Below, one piece after another: positions 51,234 to 61,163 of a DNA stretch of 64,000 nucleotides. A program made the position numbers and the translations under genes. The notes beneath the pieces were generated by a model. It did not search any database and had not been told where the DNA came from. It was given only the letters and a program-made list of their open reading frames with translations. Numbering within the stretch: position 1 is the first letter of the stretch; the number at the start of each line of letters is the position of its first letter. Source of the DNA: Salinigranum marinum (GTDB lineage Archaea > Halobacteriota > Halobacteria > Halobacteriales > Haloferacaceae); assembly GCF_024228675.1 (NCBI RefSeq), contig NZ_CP100461.1, positions 1,488,001 to 1,552,000 of the forward strand. The letters are read 5' to 3'.

Positions 51234-52187
51234 ATGGAACGTCCGAGTCGGCAGCGTCAGCGCGAGCAGGCATCGGAACAGGAAACGGATGAGGAGATCG
51301 TCTGTCCTGAGTGTGACTCGGAAAACATCGTCACCGACGCCGACCAGGGGGAGTTAGTGTGTGACGACTGTGGGCTCGTCCTCGACGAGCGGCAGATCGA
51401 CCGGGGGCCGGAGTGGCGGGCGTTCAACCACTCCGAGCGTCAGTCGAAGTCCCGAGTCGGCGCACCGATCACCGAGACGATGCACGACCGCGGGTTGACG
51501 ACGACGATCGACTGGAAGGACAAGGACGCCTACGGACGGTCGCTCTCCTCGGAGAAACGATCGCAGATGCATCGGCTGCGCAAGTGGCAAGAGCGCATCC
51601 GGACGAAGGACGCCGGCGAGCGCAACCTCCAGTTCGCGCTGAGCGAGATCGACCGCATGGCAAGCGCGCTGGGCGTCCCACGGTCGGTACGAGAGGTCGC
51701 GTCGGTCATCTACCGACGGGCGCTCAACGAGGACCTCATCCGCGGACGAAGTATCGAGGGCGTCGCCACGAGCGCGCTGTACGCCGCCTGCCGGCAGGAG
51801 GGCATCCCGCGGTCGCTGGACGAGGTCGCCGAGGTGTCCCGAGTGCCGCAGAAGGAGATCGGCCGCACGTATCGGTACATCTCCCAGGAGCTCGGCCTCG
51901 AACTCAAGCCGGTCGACCCCAAGCAGTTCGTCCCCCGCTTTGCGAGCGCGCTGAACCTCTCTGAGGAGGTCCAGGCGAAGGCGACAGAGATCATCGACGT
52001 CTCCGCCGAGCAGGGTCTGCTGTCGGGGAAGTCGCCCACAGGGTTCGCCGCGGCGGCGATCTACGCCGCCTCGCTGCTCTGTAACGAGAAGAAGACCCAG
52101 CGCGAGGTCGCCGACGTCGCGCAGGTCACCGAGGTCACGATCCGGAATCGGTACCAAGAACAGATCGAAGCGATGGGCTTCCGCTGA
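51234..52187 (+). CDS. tfb: Transcription initiation factor TFB
   Basis: 317 residues from ATG 51234 ([12 protein letters not shown]). N-terminal zinc ribbon [11 protein letters not shown] and [11 protein letters not shown]-finger/reader [15 protein letters not shown], then two cyclin folds ([40 protein letters not shown]) and the HTH end [13 protein letters not shown]. It recruits RNA polymerase to TATA-bound TBP. Haloarchaea carry several tfb genes, so which paralogue this is cannot be told. The ORF is open upstream to 51081 but without homology. Confidence 0.95.
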   Translation: MERPSRQRQREQASEQETDEEIVCPECDSENIVTDADQGELVCDDCGLVLDERQIDRGPEWRAFNHSERQSKSRVGAPITETMHDRGLTTTIDWKDKDAYGRSLSSEKRSQMHRLRKWQERIRTKDAGERNLQFALSEIDRMASALGVPRSVREVASVIYRRALNEDLIRGRSIEGVATSALYAACRQEGIPRSLDEVAEVSRVPQKEIGRTYRYISQELGLELKPVDPKQFVPRFASALNLSEEVQAKATEIIDVSAEQGLLSGKSPTGFAAAAIYAASLLCNEKKTQREVADVAQVTEVTIRNRYQEQIEAMGFR

Positions 52188-52193
52188 GTCGGC

Positions 52194-53786
52194 TCAGACG
52201 CGGACGAACACGACGATCTCGCGGTTCCACAGTCCAAGCCGGTAGCGGCTGCGCTCGTACCCCGGCAGCCGTGGCTCGACCGACCCGGCGTCGTCGGGGT
52301 CGACGACGACGACCGGCGGCGGGTCGGCGGGGAGCGCCGCGTTCGACGCCAGCGTCGTCGCCTCGGCTCCCTCGCGGGCGACGTACCACGGCAGGGGGAG
52401 CTGACCGCCCCACGCCGTGGGAACGGGCGGGCCGTCGGCGACGGCCCAGTCACCCGTGTGGAAGCGGTCGCCGTAGTACAACACCGCCGGCTCCCCCTCG
52501 CCCGCCGCCGAGACGTTCGCGGCGAACGGCTCCAGGTCGTCCGCGGGCTGGCCGTACTCCGCGAGCGCGCCGTCGGGCGTCGGCGGCCCGTAGACATCGC
52601 TCGCGAGGACCCCCCCGACCTGGGCGACGCCGGCGACGACCACGAGCAACACGGCGGCGACCGCGGAGGCGTCCGCACGCGAGACGGCCGCCCGGCCGTA
52701 CGCCACGCCGCGTCCGGCCCCGACCGCTGCCGGAACCGCCAGCGGGACGACGGCGTGGACGGCCGTCCAGGGCGCGTCGACCTCCGCGATGGTCGGGAAA
52801 AAGAGGACCGCGGCGGCGGCCCACACGGCGAAGAACGCGACGACCGTCCGGTCCGCCCCGACGTACCGTTCCGAGAGGGCACCGACGACCGCGAGCGCGA
52901 CGGTCGGGAGCGCCGCGGCGAGGAGCGTCCGCACGAGCGAGATGACGAACGGCACGAGCGGGTGGGTCGCGCCGTCGGCGTACCGGGAGGCGACCCGTAC
53001 GGCGAAAAAGCGGCCCGGTGCCTCGCTGAAGGCGAACGCCACGGCCCGCGGGAACGTCGCCGGCGACCAGAGGCTCACGCTCCCGCCGCGCGGGGCGTAG
53101 AGGAAGACGACCGCGGCGACGAACACGAGGAACAGTCGGGCGAGGAGCGTCGACTCCGCCCGAAGACGGTCCGAGAGTGCCGCGAGCGCGTCGCCCGGGA
53201 GTCGCCGCGCGTCGAAGACGACGGCGCAGGCGACGAGGACGCACGCGAACGTGGCAACGACGAAGCCGGAGGCGGCGACCGCGGCCGCGACCGCCAGCAC
53301 CGCGCCGTAAGCGGCCCCCCGACGACCCGAGTCGACCGCGCGGACGACGAGGACGCACGCGACGAACGCCGCCGCGGCGAGGAGGGCGTCGCCGCGGAGG
53401 ACGCGCGTGTAGTACAACAGCGGTGGCGAGGCGGCGAGGATCACCGCGAGGAAGACGGTCTCATCGTCTGCGAGCCGACCGCGGAGCCCGAGCGCCGAGA
53501 GGGGGAGGAGGCCGCCGACGAGCGCGACGGGGAGGCGAGCGGCGGCGTCGGTCGCGCCGAACAGCGCGAACGAGCCACGCGCGAGGTGGTACGGGAGCGG
53601 TCCGCCAGCGACTGGGCGGTACTCGAACGCGCCCGCGCGGGCGAACCGAAGCGCCCAGACCCCGACGCGGGCCTCGTCCCAGTGGAACGGACGGCCGTCG
53701 AGTCCGACGAGCCGGATCGACAGCGCGACCACGGCGATCACGCCGACGACGGCGCGGGTGGAGTCGACGCGACCGGCCCGTGACAT
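52194..53786 (-). CDS. Agl23-like (GT39-fold) multi-span membrane protein
   Basis: 530 residues from ATG 53786; the frame to 53954 is not protein-like. Eleven or twelve spans and the first loop [18 protein letters not shown], with the acidic DE as in GT39/ArnT-type enzymes; [20 protein letters not shown] and [17 protein letters not shown] are conserved in flippase-associated haloarchaeal Agl23 proteins (TIGR03663). A C-terminal extracytoplasmic domain ([20 protein letters not shown]) follows. Function in surface glycan work is inferred from the family name. Convergent with tfb, six bases apart. Confidence 0.82.
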   Translation of the reverse strand: MSRAGRVDSTRAVVGVIAVVALSIRLVGLDGRPFHWDEARVGVWALRFARAGAFEYRPVAGGPLPYHLARGSFALFGATDAAARLPVALVGGLLPLSALGLRGRLADDETVFLAVILAASPPLLYYTRVLRGDALLAAAAFVACVLVVRAVDSGRRGAAYGAVLAVAAAVAASGFVVATFACVLVACAVVFDARRLPGDALAALSDRLRAESTLLARLFLVFVAAVVFLYAPRGGSVSLWSPATFPRAVAFAFSEAPGRFFAVRVASRYADGATHPLVPFVISLVRTLLAAALPTVALAVVGALSERYVGADRTVVAFFAVWAAAAVLFFPTIAEVDAPWTAVHAVVPLAVPAAVGAGRGVAYGRAAVSRADASAVAAVLLVVVAGVAQVGGVLASDVYGPPTPDGALAEYGQPADDLEPFAANVSAAGEGEPAVLYYGDRFHTGDWAVADGPPVPTAWGGQLPLPWYVAREGAEATTLASNAALPADPPPVVVVDPDDAGSVEPRLPGYERSRYRLGLWNREIVVFVRV

Positions 53787-53983
53787 GGCTCTTCGTGCCG
53801 ACGCTCGCGGCAGAAACGTTTCGGTTCGCGGCGGGTGCGTCGGGCGGACGGCGTCCAGCACGCGCGGATGGTTCGCGGGCGAACCGCACCGCGGCCGACG
53901 CTCGTTTCGTCGGACGATCGGCTGCTCCCGGCACCCGGGAACCGTCACCAACACCTAAGCCCCGGCGTGGTGACGCATGCGGT

Positions 53984-54463
53984 ATGTACGACGCGATCCT
54001 GGTTCCGACCGACGGAAGCCCCGCCGCCGAGCGCGCGGTCGACCACGCGGTCGAACTCGCCACGACGTTCGGTGCGACGGTCCACGCACTGTACGTCGTC
54101 GACGTGGCGCTGTACTCGTCGCTCGAAGCGGGCGTCGACGCCGTGATCGATGCGCTGGAACGCGAGGGGGAGTCCGCGGTCGAGGCGGTCGAAACGCGCT
54201 GTGCGGCCGCCGGCATCGAGACCGAGACCGAGGTCGTCATCGGCCCGGTCCACCGGGCCATCCGCGACTACGTGACCGAACACGACATCGACCTCGTGGT
54301 GATGGGCACCCACGGCCGCCAGGGGGTCGAGCGATTCCTCCTCGGGAGCGTGACCGAACGGACCGTCCGCACGTCGCCGGCTCCCGTCCTGACGGTCGGC
54401 CCGGACGACGAGGACGCGACCGCCGAGTCCGGATCCGGTGGAAACGACGCCGACACGGCGTAG
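53984..54463 (+). CDS. Universal stress protein (UspA family)
   Basis: 159 residues. [20 protein letters not shown] and [20 protein letters not shown] with [16 protein letters not shown]: the ATP-binding Usp signature (G-2x-G-9x-G-[ST]). An acidic tail of about 20 residues. Single Usp domain, soluble. Divergent from the Agl23-like gene; upstream region about 200 bases. Confidence 0.92.
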   Translation: MYDAILVPTDGSPAAERAVDHAVELATTFGATVHALYVVDVALYSSLEAGVDAVIDALEREGESAVEAVETRCAAAGIETETEVVIGPVHRAIRDYVTEHDIDLVVMGTHGRQGVERFLLGSVTERTVRTSPAPVLTVGPDDEDATAESGSGGNDADTA

Positions 54464-54628
54464 AGACGAGGGCGTGGTGGTGTCGGCGTGCGGAGTCTGG
54501 CGTCGGCGGCGGTCAGACCGACCCGGGTGGCCCGACCGCCCGGCCACCCGCCCACGTCGACGTGGTGTGTCGCCGCGCGGCCGGCGGGATGCATAAAGAG
54601 TTTTGCTCCGCTCGGTCGAACGCGCGGT

Positions 54629-54955
54629 ATGACCGACTACACGGTCGAGTTCGTCAACACGGGCGAGACGATCACCGTCTCCGACACGGAGACGATCCTC
54701 CGCGCGTGTCTCGACGCCGGCATCGCCCAGGAGTACTCCTGTCGCGTCGGGATGTGTCTCGCCTGTTCGGCCGAGATCCTCGACGGAGAGGTGACACAGC
54801 CCGCCGCCCACGCGCTCACCGACGAGGAACAGGAATCGTACGCGCTCACGTGTATGGCCCGCCCCCAGTCCGACCTGAAGCTCGACCGCGGTTCGTATCC
54901 GCCGAGCATCGACACCGACGGTGCGGCGGTCGACTCAGCGGCGGCCGACGACTGA
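54629..54955 (+). CDS. 2Fe-2S ferredoxin
   Basis: 108 residues from ATG 54629 (MTDYTVEFVNTGETI). Plant-type cluster ligands: YSCRVGMCLACSAEIL (C-x4-C-x2-C) and LTCMARP (fourth Cys). An acidic end. It carries electrons at about -400 mV in related proteins; the partner here is unknown. An earlier in-frame start (54488) gives a non-homologous extension. Intergenic upstream has AAAGAGTTTTGC (54595-54606). Confidence 0.92.
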   Translation: MTDYTVEFVNTGETITVSDTETILRACLDAGIAQEYSCRVGMCLACSAEILDGEVTQPAAHALTDEEQESYALTCMARPQSDLKLDRGSYPPSIDTDGAAVDSAAADD

Positions 54956-55111
54956 CCCGAGCCGGTCGCCCCGCCGTCGCGGCTTCTCTGCGGCGAGTGC
55001 TCGTTTCACCGACGCCCAGAGCGCGTGCTGTCGCTCCAGGCGGTGACCGCCTCCGTGGCGCGTCCCTCCCGCGGTGGGGGACTCTCCGGCGGAGGGGGAC
55101 GCGACGTCGCC

Positions 55112-56287
55112 TCAGTCGGCGTCCGCGGCACGGGTCGCCGCGCAGTTGTTCGGCCCGAGTTCGAGCTCGAACGACTCGTCGGCGGCGGCGGACTCCCGCC
55201 CGAGGTTCACCGCGATGATCTCCTCGTAGTTCGCGGGGCGCGGCGGCATGTCGGCGAGGACGAAGTCGATGAACTCGTCGGGAGCAAGCGACAGCGCGTG
55301 GAGGCGCCCTCGGAGGTCTCCCATCCGTGCGACGTACGCGCCGGCGTCGTTCGGTCGGGCGGCGTCCGAGAAGTGTGCCGGCGCGATCAGGCGGTCGTCG
55401 TCGAGCGCCGACAGCGTCGCGTGCAGGCGTCGGGCGGCGTCGGGTGCGCCCTCGTCGCCCGCTTCGAGGTCCGGCCGGGCGACGCTCTCGAGGAAGACGG
55501 TGTCCCCGGCGAACAGCAGACCCCCCAGTCGGTAGCCGAGCATCTCGGTCGTGTGGCCCGGAAGCGCCACGGCGTCGAGCGCGACCTCACCCACCTCGAT
55601 CGTGTCGCCCGCCCCGACGAGTCGGGCGTCGAAGGAGAGCCCCCGCTCGCGGGCACCCGCGGGGAGGAGCACGTCCGCGTCGGTCGCCGCCCTGAGGTCG
55701 CGGACGCCGCTGACGTGGTCGGCGTGGACGTGCGTGTCGACCGCCGCGACCAGCTCGACACCGTGGTCGCGCGCGGCGGCGACGTAGCGGTCAGTGAACG
55801 CCCGCAGGGGGTCGACGACCAGCGCCTCGTCGCCCGAGACGACGAGGTACGACAGACAGCCCGAGGAGGGGCGCTGGTACTGGACGACGGTGGCCGAGTC
55901 GGTCTCGATCTCGACGGTGTGGGAGACGCGGGCCCACCCGCGCATTCCCTCGTCGAGGTTCGCGGCGGCAAGCCCCTCGGCCTCGAGGAGTTCGGCGACG
56001 TACGCGCTCGACTCGCCGCGGCCACAGACGACGAGGACCGGTTCGTCCAGTGCCTCGCGCACCTCGCGTGCGAGGTCGTCGACGGCGTCGGTGACGTCGG
56101 CCTCGACGAACCGGTAGTACGGGATCTGGACGGTGGTCACCGCCGCGCCCGACAGCGGCCACGCCTCGGCGTCGGCGCGGTTGCGGACATCGAGAACCGA
56201 CACCGGCTCGCCCGTCCGGAGCTGTTCGGCCAGTTCGGTCGGCGCGACGGCGTCGACCGGCCCCGACGCCTGCGGATACTCGCTCAT
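55112..56287 (-). CDS. Rhodanese and metallo-beta-lactamase fusion (persulfide-dioxygenase-like)
   Basis: 391 residues from ATG 56287 (MSEYPQASGP). Rhodanese domain first: VSVLDVRNRADAEAWPLSGA and VLVVCGRGESSAYVAELL (active Cys). MBL domain: AVDTHVHADHVSGVRDLR (HxHxDH), ALPGHTTEMLGYRLGG, FAGDTVFLESVARPDL. The order rhodanese-MBL is the reverse of many bacterial fusions. Likely sulfur transfer or persulfide oxidation. C-terminus PPRPANYEEIIAVNLGRE is typical. Confidence 0.9.
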   Translation of the reverse strand: MSEYPQASGPVDAVAPTELAEQLRTGEPVSVLDVRNRADAEAWPLSGAAVTTVQIPYYRFVEADVTDAVDDLAREVREALDEPVLVVCGRGESSAYVAELLEAEGLAAANLDEGMRGWARVSHTVEIETDSATVVQYQRPSSGCLSYLVVSGDEALVVDPLRAFTDRYVAAARDHGVELVAAVDTHVHADHVSGVRDLRAATDADVLLPAGARERGLSFDARLVGAGDTIEVGEVALDAVALPGHTTEMLGYRLGGLLFAGDTVFLESVARPDLEAGDEGAPDAARRLHATLSALDDDRLIAPAHFSDAARPNDAGAYVARMGDLRGRLHALSLAPDEFIDFVLADMPPRPANYEEIIAVNLGRESAAADESFELELGPNNCAATRAADAD

Positions 56288-56415
56288 ATCTCCCGTAGGC
56301 GGGCGATCGGCAAAAACGAACGGGCGGCAGTCGGCGTCGGGCACGGTCCGTGCGGTCGGCCGACGGCGTCCGGCCCCGCGGAAACGTTGAAACCAGCCCG
56401 CGCCCTTCGACGAGT

Positions 56416-57048
56416 ATGGACGGCGACACGTTCCGCGAGTCGGTCGAGTCGGCGAAGCGCACGGAACTCGACCGGCTGGGATCGAGCAAGCTGCTCATCG
56501 CGCTGACCGGCGCACGGATCGAACGCGAGCGCGTCCTCGAGGTGGCGGCCCACTCCGAACACGCCGCCCGCGAGACGTTCCGCGCGTGGGCGGCCGACGA
56601 GCCACACGACGGCGCGAGGGCGGCGTTCGAGGCGGTCGCCGCCCAGGAGGACACCCACCTCGACCGCGTCCTCGCGGCGCTCGACGGCGAGGTCGACCTC
56701 GCCGACGGCGGACCGATGCACGCGTACCTGCGGGGACGCGAGGAGACGATCGAACGCGTCGCGAGCGGGATGGTCGGCCGACCGCTCGTCAGTCTCCGCA
56801 CGCACACCCAGCTCATCGGCTTCTTCATCAACGAGGCCGACGAGTCGGGTGCGGACCTCTTCCGCGATCTCAAGTCCGAGACCGCAGCCGTGATCGACGA
56901 CGGCGTCGCGCTCCTCGACGAGCACTGCACGGACGACGCCGAGTGGGAGCGCGCGCGCATGGTGGCCGAGTACGTGATCCAGGTCGCGTACGACGACTAC
57001 GCCGACGGGCTGACCGAGCTGGGACTCGGTGTCAAGGACGTCTGCTGA
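56416..57048 (+). CDS. Ferritin/rubrerythrin-like four-helix protein
   Basis: 210 residues from ATG 56416 (MDGDTFRESVESAKRTELDR). Helical throughout: HSEHAARETFRAWAADE, AFEAVAAQEDTHLDRVL, VVSLRTHTQ-type helix (RPLVSLRTHTQLIGFFIN). The E-x-x-H pairs (AAQEDTH) hint at a diiron or degenerate rubrerythrin-like site. Haloarchaeal family with unknown role. It lies divergent from the rhodanese gene and is followed by the split kinase. Confidence 0.72.
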   Translation: MDGDTFRESVESAKRTELDRLGSSKLLIALTGARIERERVLEVAAHSEHAARETFRAWAADEPHDGARAAFEAVAAQEDTHLDRVLAALDGEVDLADGGPMHAYLRGREETIERVASGMVGRPLVSLRTHTQLIGFFINEADESGADLFRDLKSETAAVIDDGVALLDEHCTDDAEWERARMVAEYVIQVAYDDYADGLTELGLGVKDVC

Positions 57049-57351
57049 GTGGAGCCGTCCGCTCGCCGCCGCGCAGGAGATCTGATTCTCATGGCGGAAA
57101 ACCGGAGTGTCAGCACTAAGTAGTGGAGTTCCTACCATCGGGCATATGGGTCTCTTCGTCGTCTCGTGGGCGTTTCTCGGCTACGTGCTCGCGTACGGTG
57201 GTGCAACACTCGTCTGTGCGGTCGCACTCGTCCGCGCGCGGCGGATCGACGACGCCGAGACCCGCCGCGGACTCGTCGCGCTCATCGCCGGGAGTGGGGG
57301 CTGGGCCGCGTGGGAACTCGGCTTCCTGGTCGCACCGACCCCCCGGTTGCA

Positions 57352-57358
57352 GTACGGC
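57352..57358 (+). repeat. Target duplication of the 405-bp element, left copy (GTACGGC)
   Basis: GTACGGC at 57352-57358 and 57764-57770. Removing the element and one copy restores the kinase frame exactly. Confidence 0.8.
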
Positions 57359-57432
57359 GAGCGTGTCATAGAACTCTTCACACACTATAGTCAGTTTGAT
57401 TACTATTATATCAGGTTATTAGCTCAGAAGTA

Positions 57433-57449
57433 CGTGCACTCGGTGCACG
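57433..57449. promoter_or_regulatory. Palindrome 1 flanking the element's RHH gene
   Basis: CGTGCAC-TCG-GTGCACG, a 7-base half-site repeated inverted across a 3-base spacer. It lies 15 bases beyond the stop of the RHH gene. Confidence 0.6.
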
Positions 57450-57463
57450 GAGTTCAAAACCAG

Positions 57464-57664
57464 TCAGAGAGTGCCCTTTCGTTTCCGAATAATGATTTCT
57501 CGCACCCGTTCAACGTGGTTCGTCTCGGAGTGAACGAACGCTGTGAGGATGGCTTCGACGATCTCGGAGCGGCTGGCTCCGAGATCGTCACACTCAGCGA
57601 CCAATTCATCCACTTTTCGCACGATTTCCCCGTCAACAGCGACTCCGAACTTCTCTTTTGCCAT
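57464..57664 (-). CDS. Ribbon-helix-helix DNA-binding protein inside the element
   Basis: 66 residues: MAKEKFGVAVDGEIVRKVDE, then LGASRSEIVEAILTAFVHSE and a basic tail (RVREIIIRKRKGTL). A strand followed by two helices is the RHH/CopG-MetJ pattern. Between inverted palindromes it is likely to bind its own promoter (palindrome at 57687, 23 bases upstream of the start) and the opposite end. A gene of this sort in so short an element is unusual. An alternative is a toxin-antitoxin relic. Confidence 0.75.
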   Translation of the reverse strand: MAKEKFGVAVDGEIVRKVDELVAECDDLGASRSEIVEAILTAFVHSETNHVERVREIIIRKRKGTL

Positions 57665-57686
57665 AGCTAAAACAATCTGAGAACAG

Positions 57687-57703
57687 CGTGCACCAAGTGC
57701 ACG
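57687..57703. promoter_or_regulatory. Palindrome 2 flanking the element's RHH gene
   Basis: CGTGCAC-CAA-GTGCACG, with the same half-sites and spacer length as 57433-57449. It lies 23-39 bases before the RHH start, over the promoter, so self-repression is plausible. Confidence 0.65.
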
Positions 57704-59345
57704 GCGGTTTCAATTTGTCTAAGCTGATTCAGCGAGCCATGTGAACTCTTCTATGACACGCTCGTACGGCAGCTATCTCGTCAGCCTGGTAGTCGGCCTC
57801 ACGACCGTCGGTGCCTGGCTGTACTTCTGCTCGGCGTACACCCACCGCTCGTTCCACACGGACCCGACCTACCGGCGGGCCGCGGTCGCGGTGTATCTCG
57901 CCATCGTCGCGGTGAAGCTCACGAACCCGTTCCACGGGATCTACTTCACGACCGAGTTCGTGACGGAGCCGTTCCCCCACCTGACCGTCATACACGGGAC
58001 GTTCCACTGGATCGTCTCCGGGCTCTCGTACGCGCTCGTCGCCGTCGGCTTCTTCATGCTGTACGAGCTGTTCCTCGAATCCGACTACGATACCCGCCCC
58101 CTCGGGATCGTCGCGGCCATCACCGGCCTCCCGGTGGTGTTCGACATCGTCGGCTTCGCCAGTACGAGCCTCATCGACATCAACTACGAACCGCTCGGCG
58201 TCGCCGTCTTCGCCGTCGGGGTGCTGTACGTCTTCGAGGAGGAGTTCCTGGCCGTCCAGCTCACGGACGGCGTCGACGACGCGGTGGTGTACCTGGACGA
58301 CGACGGGCGGATCCGGCAGTTCAACGACCGGGCTCGGGCGCTGTTTCCGTCGCTGGCGGGCGCGCCGGGTGCCTCGTTCAGCGCCGTGCTCCCGGACGCG
58401 GCGGCCCGCCTCGGCACCGACGAGCCGGTGCTCGACCGCACCCGCGACGGGGAGACGCGGTACTACCTCGTGAGCGACACCGCCTTCACCATGGGCCAGA
58501 CCGACATCGGACGGCTCGTGGTCTTCACCGACGTGACCAACACGGAGCGCCAGCGCCGGGAACTCGACCGACAGAACGAACAGCTCGAAGGGTTCGCCGC
58601 CGCGATCAGACACGAACTGCTCAACACGCTCCAGATCGTCAGCGGGCGGGTGACCATCGCCGGGGAAGCGCTCGAAAGCGGCGACGTACAGACCGCCCGG
58701 GAGTCGTTGCGGACGGCCTCGCGAACGGCCGACCGGATGTCGGACATCGTCGGCGACCTGGCGGAGCTCGCGCGACACGGGCAGACGCTGGAGGGCACCG
58801 ACTGCGTCGACCTGGCGGCGACCACCGAAGCCGCCTGGGACGCAGTCGACACCGGCGACGTCTCGCTGTCGGTCGACGCCGACGGACAGGTCGACGCCGA
58901 CAGGGGTCGCGTCCACGGGCTCTTCGAGAGCGCCTTCGCCTTCGCGGTCCACAACGACGCGTCGACGGTCGCGGTCGCCCTCGACGACGACGGCTTTTCG
59001 ATCACCGACGACGGCCACCCCGTGGGCGATGACGCGCCCGAGGACTTCTTCCGGTACGGCGTCTCCGTCCCCGACGCGGCGTCCGGGATGCTCCTGCCGA
59101 ACCTCCGGATGCTCGCCCGCACCCACGGCTGGGAGGCGACGATCGACACCGCCTACACCGACGGGATCCGGATCGTCGTGCGCGGCGTCGGCGTCCGACG
59201 CAGGCGCGAGCAGGCCGCCTGAGCGCACCGCCTCGGAGCGAGTCGTCACCGACGCGAACCCGCGTGACCGCCGGTGGTCGCGTCGGGGCAGTCGAACGCC
59301 CCGGCGGACAGAACCGCTTTCTCCCCACGCTTCGTCCCTCCCGGC

Positions 59346-59864
59346 ATGGGACGGGTCGAAGCTGTATTCACCGCGCCCGCGGATGGCGAGCCGATGGACG
59401 CACACGAGTCGGTCGACGCCGTCGAGGGCGGCCTGCGCGGCGACCGCTACCTCTTCGGGAGTGGCCACTACTCGCCGTACGACGTCTGCGAGGTGACGTT
59501 CGTCGCGGGCGAGGCGATCGGCGAGATCCGCGAGCGGTACGACATCGATCTCTCCGACGGCCGGCACCGACGCAACGTCGTCACGCGCGGCGTCGACCTC
59601 CGGTCGCTCCTGGAGACGACGTTCCGGGTCGGCGAGGCGACGTTCAGGGGCACACGCCCGCGGCCACCGTGCGCACACGTCGAACGCGTCGCCGGTGAGG
59701 ACGGCGTCGCCCGCGCGCTGAAAGAGGGGCGAGGCGGGATCTGCGCCGACGTCCTCGAGCCGGGAGCGGTCCGCGTCGGCGACGAGATCACGGTCGTCGA
59801 GGCGTCGCCGCGAGCGGTCGGACAGGAGATCGCGGAGCGACTCCGCGGCGACGCGAGCGAGTGA
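59346..59864 (+). CDS. MOSC-domain protein
   Basis: 172 residues from ATG 59346 (MGRVEAVFTAPADGEPMDAH). MOSC signature regions: GGLRGDRYLFGSGHYSPY and HRRNVVTRGVDLRSLLETTF, GTRPRPPCAHVERV (Cys of the sulfur-carrier pocket), GICADVLEPGAVRVGDEI. In other organisms MOSC proteins handle molybdenum-cofactor sulfur; the substrate here is not known. The longer frame from 59274 is rejected. Confidence 0.87.
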   Translation: MGRVEAVFTAPADGEPMDAHESVDAVEGGLRGDRYLFGSGHYSPYDVCEVTFVAGEAIGEIRERYDIDLSDGRHRRNVVTRGVDLRSLLETTFRVGEATFRGTRPRPPCAHVERVAGEDGVARALKEGRGGICADVLEPGAVRVGDEITVVEASPRAVGQEIAERLRGDASE

Positions 59865-59987
59865 GGGTCGCCGCCGCGCGTGACCCGACGTGGGCACCGG
59901 CACCGCGCTGGACACGGCGGCTGGCGCTGTGGTCTCGCGGATGCACGGCCGCTATACGGTTATTCGGGAGGAGAACCGATCAGGAGT

Positions 59988-61163
59988 ATGTCATGGGTAC
60001 CGGGTCGACGGGCGTTCCTCGCGGCGTCGGGCGTCGGGCTCGCGGGGCTCGCGGGGCTGGCCGGCTGTCTCGGGGACGCCGACGGGACGGGCGGGTCGAG
60101 CGAAACAGACACCGCCACCGAGGCGGCCGACAGCGGATCGACGCAGTCGGCGACCGGACGAGGCTCGGCCGAGGCTGCCAGCGACGGCGGCGACTACTCG
60201 ACCGACACGAGCGTCCTGCCGACGCGCGACCAGCCGCTCCCGGTCGAGTGGTCGTTCGCCCGACTTCGCGACGAAACGCTCAGCGGCGGCCCGCCGAAGG
60301 ACGGCATCCCCTCGGTCGACGAGCCATCCTTTTGGTCGGTCTCGGAGGCCGATGAGTTCCTCGCGCCGGGTGACATCGTCTTCGGCGTCGCGGGCGAGAG
60401 CGACGTGAAGGCGTACCCCCAGCGGGTCCTCGTCTGGCACGAGATCACGAACGACGCCATCGACGGAGAGAACGTCTCGGTCACGTACTGCCCGCTCACG
60501 GGGACGGCGATGGGCTTCTTCCGCGGGGAGACGGAGTTCGGCGTGTCGGGGCGGCTGGTCAACTCGAACCTCGTGATGTACGACCGTGAGACGGACTCGC
60601 GGTGGCCGCAGGTGCTCGCGACGGCCATATCCGGGCCCTTCGAGGGGCAGTCGCTCACGGAGTTCCCCCTCGCGTGGACGACCTGGGGTGAGTGGAAGGC
60701 GGCCCACCCCGACACGGTCGTGCTCTCGGAGGAGACGGGCCACGTCCGCAACTACAACCGCGACCCCTACGGCGAGTACAATCCCCCACGGGGCTACTAC
60801 ACCAACAAGAACACCCTCTTCGCCCCACTGTCGGCGGACGACCGCTACCAGGAGAAAGCAGTCGTCGTCGGGGCACGCCCGCGGGAGGGGGCAGTCGCCT
60901 TCCGCAAGGAGTCGCTCCGGGAGCAGGGGCTCCTGACGGGCGAAGTCGGGGGGACGACCTTCCACGCCGTGTACGATCCCGCGCTCGACACGGCACACGT
61001 CTACCGCGGCGACGGAACCGACCTCTCGTACGCCGACGGGCAGGTGTCGGTCGGCGGCGAGACGGTCGCTCCCGACGCGCTCCCGCTCGGACGGGTGGTC
61101 GACTTCGACGCGATGTGGTTCGCGTGGGCGGGTTTCTACCCCGAAACCGTGGTGGTCGCGTGA
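59988..61163 (+). CDS. DUF3179 lipoprotein
   Basis: 391 residues from ATG 59988. Tat-type signal GRRAFLAASGVGLAGLAGLA with lipobox AGC (Cys about 27), then a Thr/Ser/Gly-rich stalk to about 75. DUF3179 domain: FGVAGESDVKAYPQRVLVWH, VSVTYCPLTGTAMGFFRG, VMYDRETDSRWPQVLATAI, and FDAMWFAWAGFYPETVVV. The stop overlaps the next ATG (TGATG), a coupled pair with a membrane protein. Function unknown; exported to the outer face. Confidence 0.88.
   Translation: MSWVPGRRAFLAASGVGLAGLAGLAGCLGDADGTGGSSETDTATEAADSGSTQSATGRGSAEAASDGGDYSTDTSVLPTRDQPLPVEWSFARLRDETLSGGPPKDGIPSVDEPSFWSVSEADEFLAPGDIVFGVAGESDVKAYPQRVLVWHEITNDAIDGENVSVTYCPLTGTAMGFFRGETEFGVSGRLVNSNLVMYDRETDSRWPQVLATAISGPFEGQSLTEFPLAWTTWGEWKAAHPDTVVLSEETGHVRNYNRDPYGEYNPPRGYYTNKNTLFAPLSADDRYQEKAVVVGARPREGAVAFRKESLREQGLLTGEVGGTTFHAVYDPALDTAHVYRGDGTDLSYADGQVSVGGETVAPDALPLGRVVDFDAMWFAWAGFYPETVVVA

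Larger units (their letters stand above)
57359..57763. mobile_element. 405-bp MITE-like element carrying an RHH gene
   Basis: Terminal inverted repeats GAGCGTGTCATAGAA (57359-57373) and its complement (57749-57763); after five differing bases the match resumes. Seven-base target duplication GTACGGC. No transposase: the only gene is a 66-codon ribbon-helix-helix protein on the minus strand, between two near-identical 17-bp palindromes. It must be moved by a transposase encoded elsewhere. Confidence 0.8.
57146..59222 (+). pseudogene. Membrane-sensor histidine kinase, split by a 405-bp element
   Basis: 57146-57358 and 57771-59222 join in frame (555 codons, 554 aa) when the element and one GTACGGC are removed; the join reads TPRLQYG-SYLVSLVV. 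Seven membrane spans (about 1-230), a PAS-like segment (DDAVVYLDDDGRIRQFN, about 245-330), then histidine phosphoacceptor AAAIRHELLNTLQIVSG and a weak ATP-binding end lacking clear G boxes (GVSVPDAASGMLLPNLRML). The disruption is in the third span region, so the kinase is broken. The downstream frame (57741 onward) could be made as an N-terminally shortened protein. Confidence 0.85.
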
